From NCBI GenBank assembly GCA_934339215.1, contig CAKRHU010000019.1, forward strand, positions 1-12,308: DNA of 12,308 nt, read 5' to 3'. Below, piece after piece: positions 5,699-12,175 of the stretch. The notes beneath the pieces were generated by a model. The model did no database searches. It was not told the origin of the DNA and saw only the letters and a program-made list of their open reading frames with translations. Numbering within the stretch: the stretch's first letter is position 1; each line of letters opens with the position of its first letter. A program made the position numbers and the translations under genes. This DNA comes from an uncultured Lacticaseibacillus sp. (GTDB taxonomy: Bacteria; Bacillota; Bacilli; Lactobacillales; Lactobacillaceae).

Positions 5699-6859
5699 TT
5701 AGTTTAAGACTGAGCGATAAATTTGTTCGACATCAGCGCGGGTGAGGACTTTCATGTTGTGGTCTAGCAAACGCGTTTGTTGCAAAGCAGAATCGATCAA
5801 GAAATCAAGATCTGCCATTTTCACACCGAATTGCTTAAGATCCGTTGGAATATCAACGGCTTTGACGATTTCAGCGATTTTGTCGATCATGAAATCTGCT
5901 TTTTCATCTGCAGTGGCCAAGTGGTTGTCAGCAAAGACAAAGTCTGCCAAACTGGCCAACTGTGGTGTGATCGCATCTTTATTGAAGGACATCACTTGTT
6001 TGAATAAAATCGCATTGGAAACCCCATGGGCGATATGGAACTTCCCACCCAGTGGATAAGACAATGCGTGCACTGCCGTCGTCCCAGACGCGGTGATCGC
6101 AACGCCACCATAGAAAGCCCCCATCAACAAGGCTTCACGGGCGTCAATGTTATCAGGTTCAGAATAAGCGGCGACAATATTTTGGAAAATGTACCGCGCA
6201 CCGATCGCCGCAATGTCATTAGAGAACGTCGTGGCATTCTTAGAAGTGTAGCACTCCACGCAATGGCTCAACGCATCAACTGCGCTGGCTGCCAGGATCG
6301 ATTTAGGTAATTTGCGAACGTTGTTAACGTCGAGTAATACCAAGTCTGGTAACATCGAACCAGATACGATCCCGAATTTCACTTGTTTTTCAGGAATGGT
6401 GACGATCGCGTTGATCGTCGCTTCACTGCCAGTCCCTGTGGTGGTTGGGATCATCACTGAAGGCACTTGTTTCTTGGCGATCGATGCATCTTTGATCAGA
6501 TCTTGAATGGTGTAATCAGCACCACGCAACAAGCTGATCAACTTGGCCGCATCCATGACACTCCCACCGCCGATGGCAACGATCACGCCGAAGTCATATT
6601 GACTGACTTTGTGCAGTAATTCATCGACTTGGACGTAACTTGGTTCTGGCTTGATTTCATCTTCAATTTCATAGGCGATGCCTTCTGCTTTGAAATATGC
6701 GGTCAATGGATCAACTAAGTGGTTGGCTTCGATCCCTTTATCGGTGAACAACAACACGTTTTGATTAGTTTGTAACTTGATCAATTCACCGAGATGTTCG
6801 GTTAAGTCAGTGCCGGCATAAATACTGCTCGGCATTTTTAAAAATGCACTCGTTGTCAA
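5699..6859 (-). CDS. Iron-containing (group III) alcohol dehydrogenase
   Basis: This 386-residue enzyme is of the FucO/DhaT/AdhE-like class, NAD(P)-dependent and metal-activated. The nucleotide motif GGGSVMD is at 97-103 and TTTGTGSE at 139-146. The four metal ligands are in place: Asp195, His199 (DALSH), His264 and His278 (HIAHG), at positions nearly identical to those of E. coli FucO. The start is a TTG (6857-6859) directly abutting the TAA of the upstream gene, with GGAAG a few bases before it; the early FLKMPSSIYAG is normal for the family, so the TTG is believable. Such enzymes reduce lactaldehyde, glycolaldehyde or succinic semialdehyde, or oxidise diols and glycerol. In this operon it most likely handles the aldehyde released by the aldolase, or regenerates NAD+ for PdxA2. 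The substrate is inferred only. Confidence 0.9.
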   Translation of the reverse strand: MTTSAFLKMPSSIYAGTDLTEHLGELIKLQTNQNVLLFTDKGIEANHLVDPLTAYFKAEGIAYEIEDEIKPEPSYVQVDELLHKVSQYDFGVIVAIGGGSVMDAAKLISLLRGADYTIQDLIKDASIAKKQVPSVMIPTTTGTGSEATINAIVTIPEKQVKFGIVSGSMLPDLVLLDVNNVRKLPKSILAASAVDALSHCVECYTSKNATTFSNDIAAIGARYIFQNIVAAYSEPDNIDAREALLMGAFYGGVAITASGTTAVHALSYPLGGKFHIAHGVSNAILFKQVMSFNKDAITPQLASLADFVFADNHLATADEKADFMIDKIAEIVKAVDIPTDLKQFGVKMADLDFLIDSALQQTRLLDHNMKVLTRADVEQIYRSVLN

Positions 6860-8008
6860 TTAAGCTTCCTTCTTTCCTGATTTCACCCAATCTTCGCTGA
6901 AGCGCAAATATGCGATCTTCTGGCGGAAATAGGTAAAGGTCAACAACAGATCCCCATTGCTTGCTTGTTTGATCGATGGATAAGAGAATTCGCGATTCTT
7001 CTTATCTTTAGAGTTGTTGGTTAACGCAAAGCCATCTCCGATCGCCACGTTGCGACGATCAGGCCATGTCAACCCGCCATCTGAAGATAATGCCACCGTC
7101 ATTGGTGCGCGCGGTGCACCCCAAAAGGCATGTAAGACGCCGTCATCTGGTTCATCGTCTTTATCTTCCAAGCCGTCGGAATAAAGGCTGGTCCGTCGAA
7201 CTTTGGCATCAAGTTTTGAGGCATCGTTATAAGCGATCGCTAACTTGCCATCGGCCAATGCCGTGAATTGAATCGAGGAATTATTATTCGGCAATACCGT
7301 TTTTTCTGGCACGGTCCAATGCAAGGCATCTTTGCTAGTCGAGCGGTAAATGTTATCTGCCCAACGTGAACGGTAAAAGGCGACGTAAGTGTCATCAGGT
7401 AAGGGTTGAATATTCATATGGACGCAACCTAAGCTGTCAGGTACTGGATATTCTTGCCAAGTCTTGCCTTCATCAGCAGTGGCGATCACCGCACTGTAGT
7501 CATAGCTTCCATCCCAAGGCTTGCCATCATTTTTGATCACACAATGGAATACTGGCAAAACCCATTGACCTGCAGGTGTCACTTGCACATCTTGGCGAAT
7601 GAATAACCCAGTTTGTCCTGGGAACAACACGGTTTCTGGTCCCCAAGTGTGGCCATCATCTTCTGAGATCCGCCGTTTAATAATCGCCGTATCTTGATTG
7701 CCGCCATCTTGTGAGGTGAACAGCAACCACAATTGACCTGTTGGCGCTTGGAAAAACATCGGATTTTGATCGGAGCGACCAGGATTATCTGAAACTTGTT
7801 GTGGCAAGGTCCAAACATCAGTCCCAGCAGGTAAGCGCGAATAATAAATGCTGATGTCGCTTTTACCTTCTTCACTACCGGAGAACCAAGTACATAACAC
7901 ATCTCCGTTAGCTAACAACGCAAGATTAGAGGCGTGACTTTGAATGCCAGATTCTGGCAACGTCAAGGCTTGATCAAAATGGTCAGTTAAGCTGTCTTGT
8001 AATTGCAT
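6860..8008 (-). CDS. Cytoplasmic BNR-repeat (sialidase-like fold) protein, probable glycoside lyase or hydrolase
   Basis: This 382-residue six-bladed beta-propeller protein is of the BNR_2 type. Asp-box motifs (SxDxGxTW) are at 115-122 (SEDDGHTW), 177-184 (TADEGKTW) and 308-315 (SSDGGLTW), with a degenerate one near 224-231. There is no signal peptide, so it acts inside the cell. The FRIP/YRIP motif of true sialidases is absent. Likely active-site strands carry SHASNLALLANGD (24-36), RQD (138-140), HMNIQ (198-202), YRSRWADN (212-219) and NNNSSIQF (241-248). Annotation pipelines would call it exo-alpha-sialidase; BNR_2 also covers polysaccharide lyases acting on rhamnosyl-glucuronate, a better analogy in an acid-sugar operon. 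The ATG at 8006-8008 lies one base after the kinase stop, with GGAGGG inside the kinase's last codons, giving tight coupling. Confidence 0.82.
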   Translation of the reverse strand: MQLQDSLTDHFDQALTLPESGIQSHASNLALLANGDVLCTWFSGSEEGKSDISIYYSRLPAGTDVWTLPQQVSDNPGRSDQNPMFFQAPTGQLWLLFTSQDGGNQDTAIIKRRISEDDGHTWGPETVLFPGQTGLFIRQDVQVTPAGQWVLPVFHCVIKNDGKPWDGSYDYSAVIATADEGKTWQEYPVPDSLGCVHMNIQPLPDDTYVAFYRSRWADNIYRSTSKDALHWTVPEKTVLPNNNSSIQFTALADGKLAIAYNDASKLDAKVRRTSLYSDGLEDKDDEPDDGVLHAFWGAPRAPMTVALSSDGGLTWPDRRNVAIGDGFALTNNSKDKKNREFSYPSIKQASNGDLLLTFTYFRQKIAYLRFSEDWVKSGKKEA

Positions 8009-8009
8009 G

Positions 8010-9263
8010 TTAACCCTCCTGTGAAGCAGCGGCTTGCTCATCCAAGCGACTGCGGCTTTTTAATTTTTTAAACGCATAAACAATGAGATCTTTATTGCCG
8101 AAAGCACCGGCTTTGGTGATCACCCGCATCCCAGCGAAATCGCCATGCGCGATTTCGAGTAGTGGAATGCCTGGTGCGATTTCCATTAACACCTTAGCCC
8201 CAGTGGCTTTGCCGATACGCAACAAGCCTTTAGCGGTTTCACCACCTGAAACAAACAACCCAGCGACTTTGACGCGTTGCAAAACTTTGCGGCAAATGCC
8301 TGACAATACCGCTTGTGTCAACTCATTGATTTTATCAGCTTCAAGTTGATGCGCTGATAAAATCTTGATGGTTTTGTCTAACTCGCTACGTTGATAAGAA
8401 GCTGATGACATCAAGATCACATCGCGACCTTGTGCAAAAGCAGCAAGCGCTTCGTCGACATAAGGCGCATAAGTTTGATTGGCATACGCTTCATAAATTG
8501 GAATATTGACCAAATGTACGCCGTTGTCTTCAGCGGCATGTAACTGAGCACGTGTCACTTCACTCACCGATCCGATCAATGCCAATGCAGGTAGTACATT
8601 GAACGCTTGCATCATGATGGCAGTCGTTAAACCAGCAGATCCGACCCACAGCACTTTTTTGCCTGTGGCTTTCAACGCGGCGACGACTCGCGCAAGATCT
8701 TGATTGTTCTCGGCATCAAAGCTGCAATACGCGGCTTTTCCAAGCGTAAATCCGGTTGCACGGATCTGCGCTAGGCTGTAATGTGCCACCCCTGACTCTG
8801 GAAACGCCTGTTGCAGCAAAGTCGTCACTTGATCGGTTAGAATCGGCTTCATTGGATCTTTAGCAAAATCAGTTTTCATGGCGCGTTTGCCATTCACTCG
8901 CAAGACCCCGTTGACCACTGTGCGATCCAGATCTGGTAAGGCTGGTGCAAAGGCAACAATGTCTGGTTGATAAGCTTCTGCTAAGGCTCGCACTTCAGTC
9001 GAAATATTGCCGCGTAAAGTGGAGTCTACTTTTTTGACGACTGTATCAAACTGTCCCCATGGAATCTGCGGTAAAATCGCCGCCATTTTACTTGCGGCTT
9101 GCGTCACACTGTCATTGCGCGTTTCCGTGTCTAACACGGTGGACCCTTGATGCAGTTGACTGACTGCAAATTCCACATGGACCGGTACGCCAAGGTTTGC
9201 TAACTGGACCCCAGTGTCATTGGCACCAGTAAAATCATCGGCAATTATCAAATAGTCTTTCAA
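8010..9263 (-). CDS. Four-carbon acid sugar kinase (DUF1537 family; D-threonate/D-erythronate-type)
   Basis: This 417-residue protein has both parts of the family: an N-terminal substrate domain with ADDFTGANDTGV (8-19), DTETRND (45-51), KKVDSTLRGN (77-86) and PALPDLDRTVVNGVLRVNG (107-125), and a C-terminal nucleotide domain with SGGETAKGLL (339-348), PGIPLLEI (364-371) and AGAFGNKD (385-392). The family phosphorylates C4 of threonate or erythronate using ATP, and the product goes to PdxA2. The specific isomer (DtnK, DenK or OtnK type) cannot be told. The start is uncertain: no ATG exists. I chose TTG at 9261-9263 because GGTGGTGGT precedes it by four bases and the protein then begins MKDYLIIADDFTGA as in relatives; TTG at 9276-9278 or either GTG between would add three to five residues. 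It is the first gene of operon B. Confidence 0.92.
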   Translation of the reverse strand: MKDYLIIADDFTGANDTGVQLANLGVPVHVEFAVSQLHQGSTVLDTETRNDSVTQAASKMAAILPQIPWGQFDTVVKKVDSTLRGNISTEVRALAEAYQPDIVAFAPALPDLDRTVVNGVLRVNGKRAMKTDFAKDPMKPILTDQVTTLLQQAFPESGVAHYSLAQIRATGFTLGKAAYCSFDAENNQDLARVVAALKATGKKVLWVGSAGLTTAIMMQAFNVLPALALIGSVSEVTRAQLHAAEDNGVHLVNIPIYEAYANQTYAPYVDEALAAFAQGRDVILMSSASYQRSELDKTIKILSAHQLEADKINELTQAVLSGICRKVLQRVKVAGLFVSGGETAKGLLRIGKATGAKVLMEIAPGIPLLEIAHGDFAGMRVITKAGAFGNKDLIVYAFKKLKSRSRLDEQAAASQEG

Positions 9264-9291
9264 CGTTACCACCACCAATCAATCGCTTATT

Positions 9292-9305
9292 CGTAAGCGC
9301 TTCAA
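9292..9305. promoter_or_regulatory. cre-like site close to the operon B start
   Basis: CGTAAGCGCTTCAA matches the cre consensus TGWAARCGYTWNCA at 12 of 14 positions, with the central AAGCGCTT palindrome intact. It lies about 30 bases upstream of the kinase start codon, a roadblock or repression position for CcpA. Confidence 0.55.
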
Positions 9306-9352
9306 CTTTACAAGACCTATCTTAACGACTTCCATCATTGACGGGAACAGCC

Positions 9353-9368
9353 AAAGTGTTTAATATTG
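9353..9368 (-). promoter_or_regulatory. Candidate regulator-binding motif, operon B copy
   Basis: AAAGTGTTTAATATTG (plus strand) differs at one base from 2672-2687 upstream of operon A and has the same orientation and a similar distance to the first gene. Its right end, TTTAATATTGA, also resembles the palindrome TTCAATATTGAA at 9421-9432. The AATATTG part may therefore be the half-site recognised by the neighbouring Fis-type regulator. Confidence 0.45.
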
Positions 9369-9379
9369 AGATGAATTAC

Positions 9380-9393
9380 GGAAATCGCTTTCA
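9380..9393. promoter_or_regulatory. cre-like site upstream of the regulator gene
   Basis: GGAAATCGCTTTCA matches the cre consensus at 12 of 14 positions (T1 and R6 deviate). It lies about 55 bases before the regulator start and could place the regulator itself, and perhaps operon B, under catabolite control. Confidence 0.5.
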
Positions 9394-9420
9394 AATTATG
9401 GAGATAACTACAATATTTGT

Positions 9421-9432
9421 TTCAATATTGAA
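9421..9432. promoter_or_regulatory. Palindrome TTCAATATTGAA before the regulator's ribosome binding site
   Basis: This perfect 12-base palindrome lies just upstream of AGGTGA (9437-9442) and 15 bases before the chosen GTG start. A second CAATATT lies 12 bases earlier (9411-9417). The position downstream of the possible -10 suggests autoregulation by the encoded protein. The binding partner is inferred. Confidence 0.4.
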
Positions 9433-9447
9433 CGAAAGGTGAAGCCT

Positions 9448-11214
9448 GTGCCGCAAAAAATTCTTTGTGTTGCGCCTTATACAGGATTAAACATTTTATT
9501 TCAACAAGTCAGCCAACAACTTTTGGCTCATCAACCTGATCAAGCTTATGATTTTACTTACCTACGCTTCGATCGCCAAGATGATCTCGATACCATTCAA
9601 GAGCACTTAATGACACATTATGACTTGATCATTTCCCGTGGGGGAACGGCGACGTTATTACGAACATTAACAGCAACGCCAGTGATCGATATCGGCGTGT
9701 CGCAATACGATCTCTTAAGTACCGTTCAATCTGCCCAACGTTTAAATCATGTTGCATTGGTCGCTTTTACGGCGTTTTCCGATCACGCTCAAGATGTGTT
9801 TGATCGCTTCCACTTGGATTTAAAAGTTTACGGCATCGATAGTGAAGCTGAACTGCCGGCTTTGCTACGGACGTTAAACACCCAAGGTATCGACACCATT
9901 ATTTGCGATATTACCACTGAAGCAGCGGCAAAGGCGGCTGGTTTTTCAACGATGTTGATCACTGCCAGCACCGAAAGCGTTGCGGCAGCATTAACCAATG
10001 GCTTCCATTTGTTGCAACAAATTAAAACGCAAACCACACTAACAGATGCATTAGGCCACACGTTAGACAAACTCAACGTGATGACGATCATTTGCGATGA
10101 TCAACAACGCGTTTTGTTCACGTCACCAACACTTGCAGCTGACGCGCTATTGCAACAAGCTGCCACCAAAGCCATCACCCACCAGCGTAACCAATTCACT
10201 TGCGGCACTGTGCGTTATAAACTCGTCGCTGATACTGATGACACCTGTACGATCTACACCATCAGCAAGTGGTTTAAGCCCCAGAAAAATACTGCGACGA
10301 CAGCTGGGACAATGGTTTTAGATGAAAGTCTCAATGCTGCTTTTGATGAATACTTCAAATTAACTGAAACGCCAGAATTCTTCAACTTATTGCACGCATA
10401 TGCGCGCAGTGCGCATCCACTATTGATCGTTGGTGAAGTCGGTTCAGGTAAAACGTACGTCGCCAACCTACTGCATCAATACGGACTACATCCCCAGCAT
10501 GAACCTTTTTACGTTGATTTGAGTCACGATACCGCCTTCAGCGCCTTACTTGATCAAAATGATTCCCCATTATATGGAACAGATCAATGTTTTGTGTTTG
10601 AGCAGATCAATCAAAGCAGCCCGCAAATTCAACAGGACGTCGTTGACTTTGTCGTCCAAACGCGTTTGGCAAGCCGCAACCAAGTGATTTTCACCTTGTC
10701 GCAATCAGCTGATGACGGCTTAGTCCCTGCTTTAAAGCCTTTAATGAACTTATCGCGGATCATTACCTTAGAGCCATTTCGCAAGGTCACTGGCGATACG
10801 ATCGTTCAACTCCTAACGACATTGACCAATGCTTACAACCGTGATGCTGGTAGTGAAATTATGGGGGTTTCTGATATTGCGTTAGATTTCATTTTAAATG
10901 AACCTTGGCCCAACAACTTTGCCCAGTTTTATCACACCTTAAATATCGCCATGGCATCAACTGGCGGCGCTTATATCGGGATCGATGAATTACGTCGCAG
11001 TTTAGCCGCCGACCAAAAACATCATTATTTGCAATCCCACACCCCGCAAGCCACTACCACGCCAACCAATGATACTAACCAAACCTTAGCTGATATGATC
11101 CAAGACATTGTCGTGCGTACATTAGCTAGCAATCAAAACAACCGCACCAAAACCGCGAAACAATTAGGAATCTCTAGAGCGACTTTGTGGCGGTATTTGA
11201 AACATGACGCTTAA
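9448..11214 (+). CDS. PrpR_N-type transcriptional regulator with degenerate AAA+ domain and Fis-type HTH
   Basis: This 588-residue protein has, in order, a PrpR_N ligand-sensing domain (about 5-195; SRGGTA 63-68, PVIDI 78-82), a PAS-like segment (about 198-275), an AAA+ domain (about 300-520) and a C-terminal Fis-type helix-turn-helix (546-588; NRTKTAKQLGISRATLWRYL). It resembles the sigma-54 activators PrpR and RocR, but only Walker A is intact (GEVGSGKT, 329-336). The region that should hold the GAFTGA loop is missing: about 20 residues join FYVDLSH to the Walker-B-like CFVFEQI (381-387), which lacks its Asp. The usual sensor-2 GNVREL reads NNFAQF (489-494). It probably senses a sugar-acid-related ligand and acts with the ordinary sigma factor, comparable to TyrR. 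The start is GTG 9448, spaced correctly from AGGTGA; the GTG at 9439 lies inside that site. Confidence 0.85.
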   Translation: MPQKILCVAPYTGLNILFQQVSQQLLAHQPDQAYDFTYLRFDRQDDLDTIQEHLMTHYDLIISRGGTATLLRTLTATPVIDIGVSQYDLLSTVQSAQRLNHVALVAFTAFSDHAQDVFDRFHLDLKVYGIDSEAELPALLRTLNTQGIDTIICDITTEAAAKAAGFSTMLITASTESVAAALTNGFHLLQQIKTQTTLTDALGHTLDKLNVMTIICDDQQRVLFTSPTLAADALLQQAATKAITHQRNQFTCGTVRYKLVADTDDTCTIYTISKWFKPQKNTATTAGTMVLDESLNAAFDEYFKLTETPEFFNLLHAYARSAHPLLIVGEVGSGKTYVANLLHQYGLHPQHEPFYVDLSHDTAFSALLDQNDSPLYGTDQCFVFEQINQSSPQIQQDVVDFVVQTRLASRNQVIFTLSQSADDGLVPALKPLMNLSRIITLEPFRKVTGDTIVQLLTTLTNAYNRDAGSEIMGVSDIALDFILNEPWPNNFAQFYHTLNIAMASTGGAYIGIDELRRSLAADQKHHYLQSHTPQATTTPTNDTNQTLADMIQDIVVRTLASNQNNRTKTAKQLGISRATLWRYLKHDA

Positions 11215-11275
11215 GCGTTTCACAATAAAACAATTTTGATTTAAAAATATTACGATTGATTCAACACGAGACGAT

Positions 11276-11294
11276 TTCACTTGTCACAAGTGAA
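11276..11294. promoter_or_regulatory. 19-base inverted repeat upstream of the TerC gene
   Basis: TTCACTTGTCACAAGTGAA is a perfect 9+1+9 inverted repeat. It lies 21 bases upstream of a -10-like TATACT (11316-11321), where a -35 would lie close by, so it is a good candidate operator for a dimeric regulator of the terC gene. I do not recognise the regulator; it does not match the classic MntR, Fur or CIRCE boxes. The rest of 11215-11353 is AT-rich and holds no clear terminator for the upstream regulator gene. Confidence 0.5.
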
Positions 11295-11353
11295 GATTAC
11301 GCTTTCATCCTCATTTATACTGGGAAACAGTAAAGCAAAAGGAGATCTTCACC

Positions 11354-12118
11354 ATGACTAAACTTATCAGTCTCTACGCGCCATTTTTTGAAGCCAGCGA
11401 TTGGCACGCCGCGATTATGACCAGCGCCGGCTTGATGACGATCTTGACGCTGGCCATTATGGAATGTTTGTTATCCGTCGATAATGCAGTGGTACTCGCT
11501 GCACAAACGGCGACCTTAGGTGATCCCAAACAAGAACACTCGGCTTTGATGTGGGGGCTTTGGGGCTCTTACATCTTCCGCTTCATCGCCATTGGCCTCG
11601 GCGCTTATTTAATCAAGTTCTGGTTGGTCAAAGCTTTAGGCGCCGGCTACTTACTTTATATGTCGCTGCATTTCTTCTATGAACAACGCCATCACAAAGG
11701 CGACGAAGATGATGCCCCAGCGATCAAAAAGCATTCTTTTTGGGGAACGGTTGCGGCAATCGTGCTGTTAGACTTCGTTTTCTCGATCGATTCGATTTTG
11801 ACGGCGTTAGCGCTGGATAATAACCCTGTCATTGTGTTGTTAGGTGGGATGATCGGGATCTTGGCGATGCGGTTTGTTGCTCAAGGGATGATTATTTTAT
11901 TAGCAAAAGTACCAGAACTGTTGTATATGGCTTATGTCCTGATCGGCTTTATCGCCTTGAAACTGGCCTTGAGCTTGCCAATGATCGATATTGAAGTGTC
12001 CAATACCTTCTTTAGTATTTTCGTCTTAATTGCCTTTACTGCAACCTTTGGGATCCACTGGTGGCGTAACAAACATGCCGCTAGTAAAAAGGGGCCAGTA
12101 ACGCAATCCAATAAATGA
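11354..12118 (+). CDS. TerC-family integral membrane protein (probable metal, Mn-type, exporter)
   Basis: This 254-residue protein has about seven membrane segments. The two signature repeats of the TerC/YkoY/Alx family are present: MECLLSVDNAVVLA (36-49, with Glu37 and Asp43) and LLDFVFSIDSILTALAL (138-154, with Asp140 and Asp146). These acidic pairs in the membrane are the proposed metal path. Family knowledge: Bacillus relatives export Mn2+ and help load metal into exported enzymes. A charged loop, RHHKGDEDD (112-120), lies between the halves and the C-terminus is basic. The ATG at 11354 follows AAGGAG by nine bases. It has its own promoter-like sequence and terminator, so it is probably independent of the acid-sugar genes. 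The yybP-ykoY Mn riboswitch often found ahead of such genes is not seen. Confidence 0.9.
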   Translation: MTKLISLYAPFFEASDWHAAIMTSAGLMTILTLAIMECLLSVDNAVVLAAQTATLGDPKQEHSALMWGLWGSYIFRFIAIGLGAYLIKFWLVKALGAGYLLYMSLHFFYEQRHHKGDEDDAPAIKKHSFWGTVAAIVLLDFVFSIDSILTALALDNNPVIVLLGGMIGILAMRFVAQGMIILLAKVPELLYMAYVLIGFIALKLALSLPMIDIEVSNTFFSIFVLIAFTATFGIHWWRNKHAASKKGPVTQSNK

Positions 12119-12127
12119 CCATGTCAC

Positions 12128-12170
12128 AACCACCGAGTTTCTCTTCGAAGAGACTAGGTGGTTTTATTTT
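12128..12170 (+). terminator. Intrinsic terminator of the TerC gene
   Basis: AACCACC (12128-12134) pairs with GGTGGTT (12157-12163), and inside it TCTCT (12140-12144) pairs with AGAGA (12149-12153) around a TCGA loop, with a small asymmetric internal loop between the two stems. The T-rich TTATTTT follows. It begins 10 bases after the TGA. It also lies just beyond the stop of the converging gene at 12176 but has no U-tract on the minus strand. Confidence 0.85.
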
Positions 12171-12175
12171 GCCTT

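Larger units (their letters stand above)
9264..9447. promoter_or_regulatory. Divergent control region between operon B and its regulator
   Basis: These 184 bases hold two cre-like sites (9292-9305 and 9380-9393), the 16-base motif shared with operon A (9353-9368), and three copies of an AATATTG/CAATATT core at 9362-9368, 9411-9417 and 9423-9430. The last of these lies within a perfect 12-base palindrome (9421-9432). A possible -10 for the regulator is TACAAT (9409-9414) without a good -35, fitting an activator-dependent or weak promoter. For operon B on the minus strand I see only poor -35/-10 pairs. No sigma-54 (-24/-12) promoter is seen on either strand. Confidence 0.6.

Noticed and set aside
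4781..8008. Sialic acid (nan) operon reading: sialidase plus N-acetylneuraminate lyase
   Set aside because: The aldolase has GTNGE rather than GSTGE, the BNR protein lacks the FRIP motif and a signal peptide, and no nanK, nanE or nag genes are present. The kinase/PdxA2 pair indicates acid-sugar metabolism instead.
11200..11222. Hairpin ACGCTTAAGCGT at the regulator stop codon as a terminator
   Set aside because: It is short, overlaps the stop codon and has no T-run after it; I could not support termination there.
11215..11353. yybP-ykoY manganese riboswitch before the TerC gene
   Set aside because: The conserved GGGGAGUA element and the second loop sequence are not visible, and the leader after the putative -10 is only about 30 bases.
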